Shown here piece after piece: positions 45,941 through 54,598 of a stretch of DNA of 64,000 nt. The position numbers and the translations under genes were made by a program. The notes under the pieces were generated by a model, which worked only from the letters and a program-made list of their open reading frames with translations, ran no database searches and had not been told where the DNA came from. Each line of letters starts with the position of its first letter. The stretch's first letter is position 1. Origin of the DNA: Acidobacteriota bacterium (GTDB taxonomy: Bacteria; Acidobacteriota; Blastocatellia; Pyrinomonadales; Pyrinomonadaceae); contig JAHBSL010000005.1 in NCBI GenBank assembly GCA_019639135.1, forward strand, positions 1 to 64,000, in the 5' to 3' direction.

Positions 45941-47320
45941 TCATATCTTTACGCACTCGCCGCGTTTGATGAACTGCCCGTCGCCGGCATTTCCCTTGTG
46001 CTCGCCGTTCTCGATAATGACGCGGCCGCGGGAAAGGACCGTCTCGACCTTGCCTTTTACTTTCCAGCCTTCGTAGGTCGAGTAATCGACGTTCATGTGT
46101 TCGCTCTCAACTCCGAAAGTGTGTTCCTTTTCGGGGTCGAAGATCACGATGTCGGCATCCGAGCCGACGGCGATCGTGCCCTTCTTCGGGAACATCCCGA
46201 ACATCTTCGCCGCGGCGGTCGAGGTCAGCTCGACAAAGCGGTTCAGCGAAATTCGGTTCTCGACCACACCGCCGTTATAGATCAGCGACATCCGGTTCTC
46301 CACGCCCGGGGCACCATTCGGGATCTTGTCGAAGCTCTCGCGGCCGAGTTCCTTTTGTTCCTTCATACAGAACGGGCAATGGTCGGTCGAGATGACCTGT
46401 AGGTCGTCCATCTTCAGCCCCTTCCAAAGCTCGCCGCAATTGTGCTTTTCCCTTAGCGGCGGCGTGAAGACATACTTTGCACCGTCCCAACCATCGCCGT
46501 AATCGTCGATCGAACGGAAAAGATATTGCGGGCAGGTCTCGGCAAAGGCCGGAATTCCGCGGTCGCGAGCCTCGCGGACCTTGTTCAGAGCATCGGCGCT
46601 CGAAAGGTGCACGATGTAAACCGGCGACTCTGCCATCTCGGCGATAGCGATCGCCCGATGTACGCCCTCGGCTTCGGCGATCGTCGGCCGCGAAAGGGCA
46701 TGATACTTCGGAGCCGTGCGGCCGTCGGCAATAAAGCGCTTGATGATCTCGTTTATGACGATGCCGTTCTCCGCGTGCATACAGATCAATCCGCCTCGCT
46801 GCCCCGCCGCCGACATCGCCCGGAAGATCGTCGCATCATCGACCAGGAAAACGCCCGGATACGCCATAAAGAGCTTGAATGAAGTTATGCCCTCGTCCAT
46901 CACCGTGTACATCTGTTCGGTGTGGTGGTCTTCGAAATCGGTCGTGATCAGGTGAAAGCCGTAGTCGATCGCACATTTCCCTTCCGCTTTGGCGTGCCAG
47001 TTATCGACCGCCTCGATCATCGACTCGCCCTTATACTGCACCGCAAAGTCGATTATCGTCGTCGTGCCGCCAAAGGCCGCCGCTCGCGTTCCGGTAAAGA
47101 AATCGTCCGAAGACTGCGTGCCGCCAAAGGGCAGCTCCATATGCGTGTGCGGATCAATCCCGCCGGGAATGACAATCTTACCCGACGCGTCAATGACGAC
47201 ATCCGCCTCCGCATCCAGCATCTTACCGATAGTCGTCACCGTCTCGCCGTCAATAAAAATATCGGCGATGTAGTCGTCAACAGCGGTTACGACCCGCCCG
47301 TTCCTGATCAGTGTTTTCAT
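45941..47320 (-). CDS. hydA: Dihydropyrimidinase (D-hydantoinase)
   Basis: The 459-residue amidohydrolase has the metal-binding HTH (H58, H60 in GGIDPHTHMELPF), the carboxylated lysine K149 (TSFKLFMAYPG), HAENG, HLSSADALNKV and STDHCPF. It opens dihydrouracil or dihydrothymine to N-carbamoyl-beta-amino acids, the second step of reductive pyrimidine catabolism. The other enzymes (preTA and the nitrilase) are encoded at 23-33 kb. An inverted repeat that overlaps its promoter suggests specific regulation. The length is typical. Confidence 0.93.
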   Translation of the reverse strand: MKTLIRNGRVVTAVDDYIADIFIDGETVTTIGKMLDAEADVVIDASGKIVIPGGIDPHTHMELPFGGTQSSDDFFTGTRAAAFGGTTTIIDFAVQYKGESMIEAVDNWHAKAEGKCAIDYGFHLITTDFEDHHTEQMYTVMDEGITSFKLFMAYPGVFLVDDATIFRAMSAAGQRGGLICMHAENGIVINEIIKRFIADGRTAPKYHALSRPTIAEAEGVHRAIAIAEMAESPVYIVHLSSADALNKVREARDRGIPAFAETCPQYLFRSIDDYGDGWDGAKYVFTPPLREKHNCGELWKGLKMDDLQVISTDHCPFCMKEQKELGRESFDKIPNGAPGVENRMSLIYNGGVVENRISLNRFVELTSTAAAKMFGMFPKKGTIAVGSDADIVIFDPEKEHTFGVESEHMNVDYSTYEGWKVKGKVETVLSRGRVIIENGEHKGNAGDGQFIKRGECVKI

Positions 47321-47413
47321 CGTCTTAATGCCTTTCTTTTAGCGTTAGTGAAATGCGGTTGCCATAACCACGCGTAGAGCGAAGGTTTACTTTTTACGAT
47401 CCCATTTCCTTCA

Positions 47414-47444
47414 AATATGGACTTGACCAATGATATGGTCAAGT
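47414..47444 (-). promoter_or_regulatory. Promoter with overlapping operator-like palindrome upstream of hydA
   Basis: On the minus strand TTGACC (47437-47442) and CATATT (47414-47419) are spaced 17 bases. The perfect 9-bp inverted repeat ACTTGACCA/TGGTCAAGT (47421-47429 and 47436-47444, 6-base spacer) covers the -35 and most of the spacer, as expected for a repressor site; the half-sites look like those of GntR-type regulators. The regulator is not in the window. Confidence 0.5.
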
Positions 47445-47529
47445 AAACTGGACACGAGCCTCACGCCGTGGGTTTTTGTATTTGAAGCAAATGGCTTTTC
47501 TTTTTTGCGATTTCGATTCGTTTTTCTAA

Positions 47530-47903
47530 TTAGTCGGGGCAGAGGCAGCCAGTGGCGGAGTGGCGGCGGAGAATGAGGTTTGCTATGCGGTGAAACGTCC
47601 CGCCCCAAACGCGATGGACGTTTTGTGAGCCCGTCAGTGCCTCGACACGGCGGAGCATCTCACGCGACGCCCGGTTCGTAAAGGTCGCAAGAAATATCCG
47701 CTGCGGGGAAACGCCCTGCTCAAGCAAATACGCCACGCGATAAGTTATCGCCCGCGTCTTGCCCGTCCGGCCCCGCAACCACCAGCGTCCGCCCTTGGCT
47801 GAGCGGTCACCACCGCGAACTGCTCCTCATTCACCTCGCTCTTATATCGGGTCAACCGCTCCGGCAGGTCGCTCGCGTCCCGCTTAATAACATAGCGTGC
47901 CAT
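47530..47903 (-). pseudogene. Frameshifted 5' fragment of a UvrD/PcrA-type helicase gene
   Basis: Starting from an ATG at 47903 the minus strand reads MARYVIKRDASDLPERLTRY, then after one frameshift GRTLVVAG, and after a second, at the position of the Walker A motif, [20 protein letters not shown] and [20 protein letters not shown]. The frame ends shortly after [13 protein letters not shown], where an intact protein would continue for 600 residues. This is the N-terminal piece of a superfamily 1 helicase that has decayed. No remainder of the gene lies in the window. Confidence 0.75.
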
Positions 47904-47946
47904 AAACCTCGTTTCATTTATAGCACGCTATGCCGAGAATTAGAAA

Positions 47947-49632
47947 CTAATTTGTTTCGTCTTCGGTGGAGGGTGGGCTAGACGGTGTCTCAGGTTCCGC
48001 TCCTCGATCGAAGTTCTGTATTGAAATCAGCAGTTCGGCGACCAGCTTGACCTCTTTCTTCTCGATTCGGCCTACAAAGTCCGATGCACCATTGTTGTCT
48101 GATTTCACGTAATTCACGAGCATCGGGAGAAGATTCCAGTTTACGATCATCAATCCCGCTACGTGTTTCTTGAAATTCTCCGTTTCCGGCTTATCTTCGA
48201 CGTTTAATGTGGGAATCATGTTTATTGAACGGGCAGCCAGCGCGTTCACCTCGTAAACGCCCGTCGGGTCGATCTTTTGTGAAATCGGGATCAGCTTGAT
48301 GTAAAACGAGGCCCGCCGCGGAAGTGACTCGATCTTTGCGATTGTTTTTTGGGCATTGATCGAAACCTCTCGTGCTCTATCGAGCCTTTGGTTCTCGACG
48401 TAGTAATTTGCGATGCTTAATTCGCCCTCCGCTTTTCGCTCATCTTCCATTTGGCGTTCGACGGCGTAAATTGCCGAAACATCATCGCCAACCTTCAGCG
48501 CTGTTTCTGCGATCCTTTCAAGTAGTTGGCCAACGATCGCTTTCTGGACATTAGCGAGGATGGATACGGTGCTTAAATCCACTTTGCCGAGATCCAAGGC
48601 AAGATCGGCGGCTTTCCTAAAGAGACCTTGGTCAAGCGCGAGTCCCACCGCACGTTGATAAAGTTCGTATTTGACGATCGGGTCATCAACGTTTTCAGCC
48701 TCTTCGATCAAGGCTCCGAGCGGGTCAATGCTGTTTCGTATCCTTTCGTTGCGTTCACGCTCGGCCCGCGATTTTTGTGAGATTCGTGAAGCAAGAACCG
48801 CCCGCAAGACCTCGACCTCTGGAACTCGGTCACTCAACCGTCGGGTGATCAGCGAAGAGTTCCTATTCAACAGATCGAGCCACGCATCGAAATCGGCAAA
48901 GGGAAGCTGGGAAGCGATTTGGGTTCGTCTAAGTACTATTCTGCCGAAGCGAGCGGCCGAACCTGATTGAATATTAACGTCATCGTAGTAAGGCGAAACC
49001 AAGACCAACGTGTTGAGTTCAAGCCTTCCCGGATTCCTTTCTTCGACGGCAATCAAAGTGTCAAGGAGCCTGAAAAGCTCGGGTGAATTTCTTTGTTTCA
49101 ATCGAAGAAGTATAACCGGCAAATTCGTGTCCGTTGCTGAAATAGAGTAAAGTGCCCTGATCGTCGCATCAACCGCGGCTTTTTCACCGCCCGGCTGGTT
49201 GAGTAAATGATACTGAATTGAATCCTCCTGATACTCGTCGACTTTGTGTTTGGCTTTCAGACGTTGAGAGGTTTCAGGTGAATAGCGGTCGAGCAAAGCA
49301 AAAAGTTGGGACGAAAGTGTTGAGAAATAGGGGGACGGAACTTCAACCCGGTTCTTATAAAGATCTTCGATCGCGGCGACTGCAAAATCCTCGGCTCGTT
49401 CAATGTCGTCCTCTTTGTCGCTCCATAGCCACTCGGCAGCCCGATATCGAGCCAACACCCGCGGCGCAGCCAATGCTACCTCACGAACGCGGTTCTCCAG
49501 ATCATTTACAAGCATGATCTTCTGAACTCGTCGTTGAGCCTCTCGTTCGTCCGAGCTTAGGGCCGATTGAGCGATACAATTCGCAACAAAAAAAATAAAC
49601 AACGCGACAAAAACTACTGTACGTGCAAGCAT
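47947..49632 (-). CDS. Large secreted helical protein of unknown function
   Basis: The 561-residue product has a signal peptide (cleaved about residue 21, NCIAQ) and a largely alpha-helical body rich in charged residues, without recognised motifs. Repeated helix pairs such as YELYQRAVGLALDQGLFRKA and RASFYIKLIPISQ suggest a TPR- or HEAT-like solenoid. The C-terminus is Pro/Ser/Glu-rich. It follows the thioredoxin-like gene by 56 bases and that follows the Cys-rich peptide gene, so the three may form one unit. The function cannot be told. Confidence 0.65.
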   Translation of the reverse strand: MLARTVVFVALFIFFVANCIAQSALSSDEREAQRRVQKIMLVNDLENRVREVALAAPRVLARYRAAEWLWSDKEDDIERAEDFAVAAIEDLYKNRVEVPSPYFSTLSSQLFALLDRYSPETSQRLKAKHKVDEYQEDSIQYHLLNQPGGEKAAVDATIRALYSISATDTNLPVILLRLKQRNSPELFRLLDTLIAVEERNPGRLELNTLVLVSPYYDDVNIQSGSAARFGRIVLRRTQIASQLPFADFDAWLDLLNRNSSLITRRLSDRVPEVEVLRAVLASRISQKSRAERERNERIRNSIDPLGALIEEAENVDDPIVKYELYQRAVGLALDQGLFRKAADLALDLGKVDLSTVSILANVQKAIVGQLLERIAETALKVGDDVSAIYAVERQMEDERKAEGELSIANYYVENQRLDRAREVSINAQKTIAKIESLPRRASFYIKLIPISQKIDPTGVYEVNALAARSINMIPTLNVEDKPETENFKKHVAGLMIVNWNLLPMLVNYVKSDNNGASDFVGRIEKKEVKLVAELLISIQNFDRGAEPETPSSPPSTEDETN

Positions 49633-49688
49633 TGTAATTACCTCCGTTGACTGCTTTCACGAATCAGGTTCATAAATGTTCCCGAGAA

Positions 49689-50228
49689 TCACTTGCCAAA
49701 CTCAAAATCCTTCGTCCATAGCCCAGGATAAACTTTGGTTGCTACGCCATCAGCATCGGTTTCAATGGTCATTGGCGTAAACCCAATGCGCGCTTTGGCC
49801 ACTTCCTCAGTCGGAACAACCCGAACATCAACATCCATTAGTCCGTTTTCGCTGAGATGTTCACGTATCAGTTCGACGTCGGTTTGAGATGTAATTGCGT
49901 AAACCTTCCAATGATTGCGGTCGATAGAGCTTAACAGTTTTTTCCAACCCGCATACTGTTGAACACAATACTCGCAGTTCGTGTTGAAAACGAAAAGAAT
50001 CGTTCGCTTTCCGTCCTGCCCAAAAACCATCGGAGATTGCTCGCCGTTCAGATTCGTGGCTGGAATTTGCGAAAACCGATATCCAACGTCCGTTACGAGT
50101 CGTTTCGCACTTTCTAGACTGCTTCTAAGTTGCAGGTTCTGGTAAATTAGTAACGCATTCGAAATAAGAAGAATGAGCGTCACCAATACTAGGTACAAGC
50201 CACTTCGGTCTTTAAGGGAGTATTTCAT
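49689..50228 (-). CDS. Membrane-anchored thioredoxin-like protein (TlpA/redoxin type)
   Basis: The 179-residue protein has one N-terminal transmembrane helix (LYLVLVTLILLISNALLIYQ) and an extracytoplasmic thioredoxin fold with the active-site CEYC (C85, C88 in FVFNTNCEYCVQQYAGWKKL). A cis-proline-like position is seen in IGFTPMTIE. It should handle disulfides in the periplasm. The neighbouring gene encodes a secreted peptide with ten cysteines, an obvious candidate substrate. Confidence 0.8.
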   Translation of the reverse strand: MKYSLKDRSGLYLVLVTLILLISNALLIYQNLQLRSSLESAKRLVTDVGYRFSQIPATNLNGEQSPMVFGQDGKRTILFVFNTNCEYCVQQYAGWKKLLSSIDRNHWKVYAITSQTDVELIREHLSENGLMDVDVRVVPTEEVAKARIGFTPMTIETDADGVATKVYPGLWTKDFEFGK

Positions 50229-50359
50229 TGTCTTTCGTTATGGGGTTGGTTTTTTGAATTCGATTTTAAGGGCTTATTTAGGCAGACGGTTCCTCGAAAG
50301 TTGAGTCTTTTCACACAACACCCGAAGAACCGTCCACATGAAGCACATTCAAAATCGAC

Positions 50360-50614
50360 CTACGAGCATGTTCCGCCGCAACATGCGGGTTCCATCGCAG
50401 GCTGATCCGCACAGTTGCACTGTACGAAATTTGCCCCCTGAACACATGCTCCCTGGCCCGGGCAACTACATGAAATCTCACCGCCTCCGGGACACACAAC
50501 TGTTGCACTGCAGGCTGCAAAAACCGGGACAGCAAAAACTACGATTAACGCAAATGACGCGCAAACGAGACCCGCCATTGCTAGAAGAACCCTTAACTTA
50601 GCTCCAATGGTCAT
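50360..50614 (-). CDS. Small secreted cysteine-rich peptide
   Basis: The 84-residue product has a signal segment (LRVLLAMAGLVCASFALIVV ... FA) and a mature part of about 51 residues with ten cysteines (pattern C-x5-C-x7-C-x-C-x4-C-x6-C-x-C-x8-CC-x3-C), an even number that fits five disulfides. AGGAG lies seven bases before the ATG and a sigma-70-like promoter lies upstream, so it is a real gene. I recognise no family. It is followed by a CxxC thioredoxin-like gene and a large secreted protein on the same strand. It could be a secreted structural, bacteriocin-like or metal-binding peptide. Confidence 0.65.
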   Translation of the reverse strand: MTIGAKLRVLLAMAGLVCASFALIVVFAVPVFAACSATVVCPGGGEISCSCPGQGACVQGANFVQCNCADQPAMEPACCGGTCS

Positions 50615-50684
50615 ACTACACTCCTATGGTTTTTAACGGGCTAATGGGAAATCAAATCGCGCTGATTTGAACTAGAGGGTTAGA

Positions 50685-50714
50685 ATAACAGCGCCATTCG
50701 ACTTTTCCCGTCAA
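50685..50714 (-). promoter_or_regulatory. Candidate promoter of the Cys-rich peptide gene
   Basis: On the minus strand TTGACG (50709-50714) and TGTTAT (50685-50690) are spaced 18 bases; the start of transcription would be about 65 bases before the ATG at 50614. The -10 matches at four positions. Confidence 0.4.
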
Positions 50715-50816
50715 CTTTTTTTTGTACGTTTGCAGCGTGCCGAGGTGTTTGCAAATGCGGACCTCGGCGGTTACGATTGCGGATAACGAATTTCTTTATA
50801 AAAGGACGTAAAAGCG

Positions 50817-51122
50817 ATGAAATTTCCGGGTGGAATGGACCTAAATTCGATGATGAAGCAGGCTCAGCAAATGCAGGAAGAGATGAGCCGGCAGATGAAG
50901 GAAACGGTCGTCGAGGCCTCGGCCGGCGGCGGTGCGGTCGCGGTAAAGATGCGCGGCGATTTTCAGGTCGTTGAGATGACGATATCGCCCGATCTGGTTA
51001 AAGACGGCGACGTGGAGATGCTCCAGGATCTCGCCGTTGCCGCTCTCGGCGAAGCCCACCGCAAGGTCGAAGAATCGCTCAAGGGCAAGCTCGGCGGCAT
51101 GCTCCCGCCGGGGTTGATGTAG
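50817..51122 (+). CDS. ybaB: YbaB/EbfC nucleoid-associated protein
   Basis: The 101-residue product has the YbaB form: a Met/Gln-rich N-terminal helix (LNSMMKQAQQMQEEMSRQMK), then VEASAGGGAVAVKMRGDFQV and the C-terminal helix VAALGEAHRKVEESLKGKLG with the PPGL tail. It binds DNA as a dimer. In most bacteria ybaB is directly upstream of recR, as here, with only a large hairpin repeat in the gap. Confidence 0.93.
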   Translation: MKFPGGMDLNSMMKQAQQMQEEMSRQMKETVVEASAGGGAVAVKMRGDFQVVEMTISPDLVKDGDVEMLQDLAVAALGEAHRKVEESLKGKLGGMLPPGLM

Positions 51123-51138
51123 GGCAGAACGCGGTTCA

Positions 51139-51197
51139 AACAGGATGCACAGGATGAAAAGGATCGGAAATATCCTCGTCATCCTGTCCATCCTGTT
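51139..51197. repeat. Large hairpin repeat, ACAGGATG type
   Basis: 26-base arms 51139-51164 and 51172-51197 (AACAGGATGCACAGGATG... against its complement) pair with three mismatches around a 7-base loop. Each arm contains internal CAGGATG repetition. It fills the ybaB-recR gap and could attenuate or protect the shared transcript. Similar sequences are scattered in intergenic regions of many bacteria. Confidence 0.7.
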
Positions 51198-51210
51198 ATT
51201 ATCTTTGTAA

Positions 51211-51825
51211 ATGTTAGACTACTCAGAGCCGGTCGCTCGGTTGATCGACGAATTCAAACGCCTGCCGGGCATCGGCGGGAAGTCGGCGCAGCGGCTTGCG
51301 TTTTATATTCTCCGCCGTCCGCAGAGCGAGGTCGATAATTTCATCGAAGCCCTCCGCGAGGTGAAGGAGAAGATCGTCTTTTGCTCCATCTGCAACAACC
51401 TTACGGACGTCGATCCGTGCCTTTATTGTGCCAACCCGAAGCGCGACCGCTCCGTCATCTGCGTTGTTGAAGAGCCGTATAACCTGCTTGCGGTCGAAAA
51501 GACCCGGTCATTCAAAGGACTTTACCATGTGCTCCACGGCTCGCTTTCGCCGATCCGCAGCGTCGGCCCGGATGAGCTTATGATCGCAAATCTGCTTCCG
51601 CGGCTTCTGCCGGCAAATAACGACGGTGTCGAGGTCGCCGAGGTGATCCTCGCAACGAACCCGACGACCGAGGGCGAAGCGACGGCAAACTACATCGCCC
51701 GCTTGCTCAAGCCGCTCGGCGTCCGCGTTACCCGCATCGCGATGGGAATGCCGGTCGGCAGCGACCTCGAATACGTTGACGAGGTGACGATGGACAAGGC
51801 ACTCTCGAACCGCCACGAGATCTAG
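51211..51825 (+). CDS. recR: Recombination mediator protein RecR
   Basis: The 204-residue protein has the helix-hairpin-helix start ([20 protein letters not shown]), a C4 zinc finger (C58, C61, C70, C73) and a Toprim domain ([17 protein letters not shown]). With RecF or RecO it loads RecA at gaps. The length is normal. It begins 88 bases after ybaB and ends 32 bases before the acyltransferase start. Confidence 0.96.
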   Translation: MLDYSEPVARLIDEFKRLPGIGGKSAQRLAFYILRRPQSEVDNFIEALREVKEKIVFCSICNNLTDVDPCLYCANPKRDRSVICVVEEPYNLLAVEKTRSFKGLYHVLHGSLSPIRSVGPDELMIANLLPRLLPANNDGVEVAEVILATNPTTEGEATANYIARLLKPLGVRVTRIAMGMPVGSDLEYVDEVTMDKALSNRHEI

Positions 51826-51857
51826 CCGCATTGCCCCGCGGCCGCGAGTTTTCTCCG

Positions 51858-53249
51858 ATGTCCGACCGAGCAAAAGAGCTGACCTTTCGGGAGGTCGTCC
51901 TGAACCGTCGCGGAAGCGTTCTTTACCGCATTCTTCTTGCTATCTTTGGCGGCGCACTCCATCTCTTCTTCCGCCGCATCGCGACCGTCAACGCCGAACG
52001 CGTTCCCGCGGGCACGGGCGTCATCTTCGTCCTCAATCACCCGAACGGCCTCATCGATCCCGCACTTGTTTTCGTTGCCCTTCCGCGGCGGATCGCCTTC
52101 CTGGCAAAGTCCACTTTGTTTCGGATGCCGGTCATCTCGTTCCTTCTCAAGACGGTCGAGGCACTGCCGGTCTATCGCCGCATCGACCCCGGCGAGGATG
52201 TTTCGAAGAACTTCGACACGTTCGAGGCGGCTCATCGCCGGCTCCGCGAGGGTGGATCGATCGCCCTTTTCCCCGAGGGCGTCTCTCACAATTCGCCCAA
52301 GCTCTTGCCGATCAAGACCGGCGCAGCACGCATCGCTCTCGGTGCGGTTGCGGCGGGCGAGGGAAAAGAGCCGATAACGCTCCGCATCGTTCCGGTCGGG
52401 CTTTACTACACGAACAAAACGACCTTCAGAAGCGAGGCACTGCTTCATTTTGGCGAGTCTTTTGAGGTCGCTCCGGCCGAACCGGACGCCGACGGCCAGC
52501 CTTCCCGCGAGGCCGTCCGCGAACTCACCGAACGGATAGAAAACGCGCTCCGCGAGGTAACGCTGAATGCTGAGAACGACGCCGAGCTTGCGACCGCGAC
52601 CCTTGCCGAACGCATTTTCCGCACAACGCTCGAGAAGGACGACCTCCGCTCGCGACTGACATTCAAGCAGAAATATCTTGAGGCTGATGAGACCGATGGC
52701 GGCTCTAAGGCCGGTTCGCGTCTCGAACGCCGGCTTAACAGCTTTGCCGCAAAGCTCCGCGAGGCCGGCCTTGAACCCGAGCATCTTTCGCTCGCGAATC
52801 TGACGCGCCGTTTTGTCATCCGCCGTGCTTTGCTCGGAACGTGGTATCTGCTAATGCTGTCGCCGGTAGCGATCATTGGGACGGTACTGCATTTTCCTGC
52901 CTATCAGCTCTCGAAGCTCCTTTCGCATCTCATCACCCGCCACGGAGCCGACGACATCGCCTCGACCGTAAAAGTGCTCGCGGGCATCGTCTTTATGCCG
53001 CTGACGTGGCTGATAACAGCCAGCTTTGTTTATTACTTTTTCGGATGGGAATGGGCTTTGGTCAGCCTTCCGCTGGCGTTCCTGAGCGGCTACATCGCTC
53101 TCCTCTCTCTTGAAAACCTCGTCGAACTCGGCGGCTGGGGCCGGGCGATACTTCGTTTCTTTTTTGACCGTGACCGCTTCCTGCGGCTTTATGTAGAAAG
53201 GCGTGAAATTCAGCAGGAGCTCGGAAGTATTAACCGGGATACGAAATAG
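51858..53249 (+). CDS. PlsC-family glycerophospholipid acyltransferase (Gat/Sct1-like)
   Basis: The 463-residue protein has the acyltransferase motifs FVLNHPNGLIDP (block I, with the histidine and aspartate five residues apart) and ALFPEGVSHNSPKLLPIKTG (block III), which match the glycerol-3-phosphate/dihydroxyacetone-phosphate acyltransferase subgroup rather than classic PlsC. Two or three C-terminal hydrophobic segments (about 330-440) anchor it. The ATG at 51858 is chosen; a TTG at 51831 would add nine residues. It acts in membrane lipid synthesis. It converges on the phosphoribosyltransferase gene. Confidence 0.85.
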   Translation: MSDRAKELTFREVVLNRRGSVLYRILLAIFGGALHLFFRRIATVNAERVPAGTGVIFVLNHPNGLIDPALVFVALPRRIAFLAKSTLFRMPVISFLLKTVEALPVYRRIDPGEDVSKNFDTFEAAHRRLREGGSIALFPEGVSHNSPKLLPIKTGAARIALGAVAAGEGKEPITLRIVPVGLYYTNKTTFRSEALLHFGESFEVAPAEPDADGQPSREAVRELTERIENALREVTLNAENDAELATATLAERIFRTTLEKDDLRSRLTFKQKYLEADETDGGSKAGSRLERRLNSFAAKLREAGLEPEHLSLANLTRRFVIRRALLGTWYLLMLSPVAIIGTVLHFPAYQLSKLLSHLITRHGADDIASTVKVLAGIVFMPLTWLITASFVYYFFGWEWALVSLPLAFLSGYIALLSLENLVELGGWGRAILRFFFDRDRFLRLYVERREIQQELGSINRDTK

Positions 53250-53279
53250 GACGGCGTAGATATTCGCGGCCGTCCTATT
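53245..53279. terminator. Hairpin between convergent genes, possible terminator
   Basis: A perfect 11-bp stem (AATAGGACGGC, 53245-53255, with GCCGTCCTATT, 53269-53279) covers the stop codon of the acyltransferase gene. The nearest T-run (TTTTT) is 15 bases after the stem, so it is not a textbook terminator. Confidence 0.4.
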
Positions 53280-53305
53280 CCGATTTCCGATACTTTTTGA
53301 CGGTC

Positions 53306-53920
53306 TTAAGCCCTGACCCGCTCTTCCGGCGAATCCGAAGCGCTCCGCGAAACTCGCCATTCGTCTTCGGTTTCATAGAAATTGACGTCAAAACTCAAAA
53401 GCGATTTGAGCGGTATGCCGTCAAAGTCGTTCGGCGAATCCTCGAACCGGACGATCGCTCCGATGCCGATCACTTCCGACCCGACCTCTTTCACAAGATC
53501 GATCGTTTCCCTGATCGCCCGGCCAGAGCGGACGATGTCGTCAACGATGATCGCCGGGTAAACGTCGCCCTCGCCAATGTATTGGCGAAACTGCCGTTTG
53601 CACTCTTCCATTTCGGCCCAGTAGATCTGGTCGGCTCCGAGCGCTTCACGGACGCCGAATGAGACCATAATGCCGCCCGGACTCGGGCTGATGACCGAAA
53701 CCCTCGGCAAACGGCTCGAGATGGCCTTTTCCATACGGAAGAGCCGGCTCAGGCCAACGGAAAGTACGCGGGCGTTGTCGTAGTAGCGAAACGCCAGCGG
53801 CATCTGAAAATAATGCGAGGCGTGTTTGCCGCTCGGGTAAACGAAGTGCCCCCGGCGGTATGCACCGGTTTCCTTTAGGATCTGCATCACAGATTCCGGC
53901 GAAGGTACGAGATCAACCAT
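53306..53920 (-). CDS. Orotate phosphoribosyltransferase-like protein
   Basis: The 204-residue protein has a type I phosphoribosyltransferase fold with the PRPP-binding motif AIIVDDIVRSGRAI (about 125-138) and an N-terminal YPSGKHASHYFQMPLAFRYY that resembles OMP synthase (FSSGKHS-type). It may be PyrE or a divergent PRTase that uses another base. It is followed upstream by a Nudix gene on the same strand, 69 bases away. Confidence 0.75.
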   Translation of the reverse strand: MVDLVPSPESVMQILKETGAYRRGHFVYPSGKHASHYFQMPLAFRYYDNARVLSVGLSRLFRMEKAISSRLPRVSVISPSPGGIMVSFGVREALGADQIYWAEMEECKRQFRQYIGEGDVYPAIIVDDIVRSGRAIRETIDLVKEVGSEVIGIGAIVRFEDSPNDFDGIPLKSLLSFDVNFYETEDEWRVSRSASDSPEERVRA

Positions 53921-53989
53921 TCTTATCTCCTTTATCTTGGATAATTGCGAGAATCAAAACCATTATTTTAGACAGACCCGGACCTCGAA

Positions 53990-54445
53990 TCAATGTCCGT
54001 TTGAAAGAACCTGCTCAAGAATGCGGCGTTCGCGGCATGTCAGCCCCTCGGGAACCTCGTCCGCCGCGAACCAGCGAAGGTCGAGTATCTCGCCGCTCAA
54101 AATCTCGCCCGGCCCCTCGCCTCGGGCACTGTAAATGAACTCCAGATGCCTATCCACGGTCCGGACCTCGACCAGCCGGACGTCCGTTATCTCAATGCCG
54201 GTTTCCTCGCGAACCTCGCGGATTACTGCCGCTTCCGGCGTCTCGCCGCGATCGATAAAGCCGCCGGGAAAGCCCCAGCCCGAATACGGGCGCAAGAGGT
54301 GCTCAAGCAGCAGCACCCTTCGCTCCGGGCTGACGACGACCGCCGCGGCCGAGGCCGTGAACCGAGGCTGGGTCGCCCGGACGATCCGCTTGCGTGCCGC
54401 CGGCGGCAGCAATTTCCAGGATCTTTTTATCAGCTTTCGTATCAA
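53990..54445 (-). CDS. Nudix hydrolase
   Basis: The 151-residue product carries an intact Nudix box (GFIDRGETPEAAVIREVREETGI: the G-x5-E-x7-REVREE-x-G pattern) after GWGFPGG. The family hydrolyses nucleoside diphosphates linked to another moiety. A basic N-terminal extension of about 30 residues (LIKRSWKLLPPAARKRIVRA) precedes the domain. The substrate is unknown. Confidence 0.9.
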   Translation of the reverse strand: MIRKLIKRSWKLLPPAARKRIVRATQPRFTASAAAVVVSPERRVLLLEHLLRPYSGWGFPGGFIDRGETPEAAVIREVREETGIEITDVRLVEVRTVDRHLEFIYSARGEGPGEILSGEILDLRWFAADEVPEGLTCRERRILEQVLSNGH

Positions 54446-54598
54446 GTGTCGGTCAAATAGCTCTGTTGTATGGGTTTAACGATATCAGAAATCCGTGGAA
54501 ACGTTAGGGTCTTCGCCGTTTTTTTATATTGAGCGCAAATTTCCCTTTTTCGCTCTCCCACATTGTCCACTCAATACCGAAAAAGAGGCCTTACCAAA

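Noticed and set aside
50285-50334. Inverted repeat GACGGTTC/GAACCGTC after the Cys-rich peptide gene
   Set aside because: Only 8 bp with a 34-base loop and no T-run, so not supported as a terminator.
51822-52784. 320-codon minus-strand frame
   Set aside because: Antisense to the acyltransferase gene, which has clear motifs. The frame is charge-rich with no family features.
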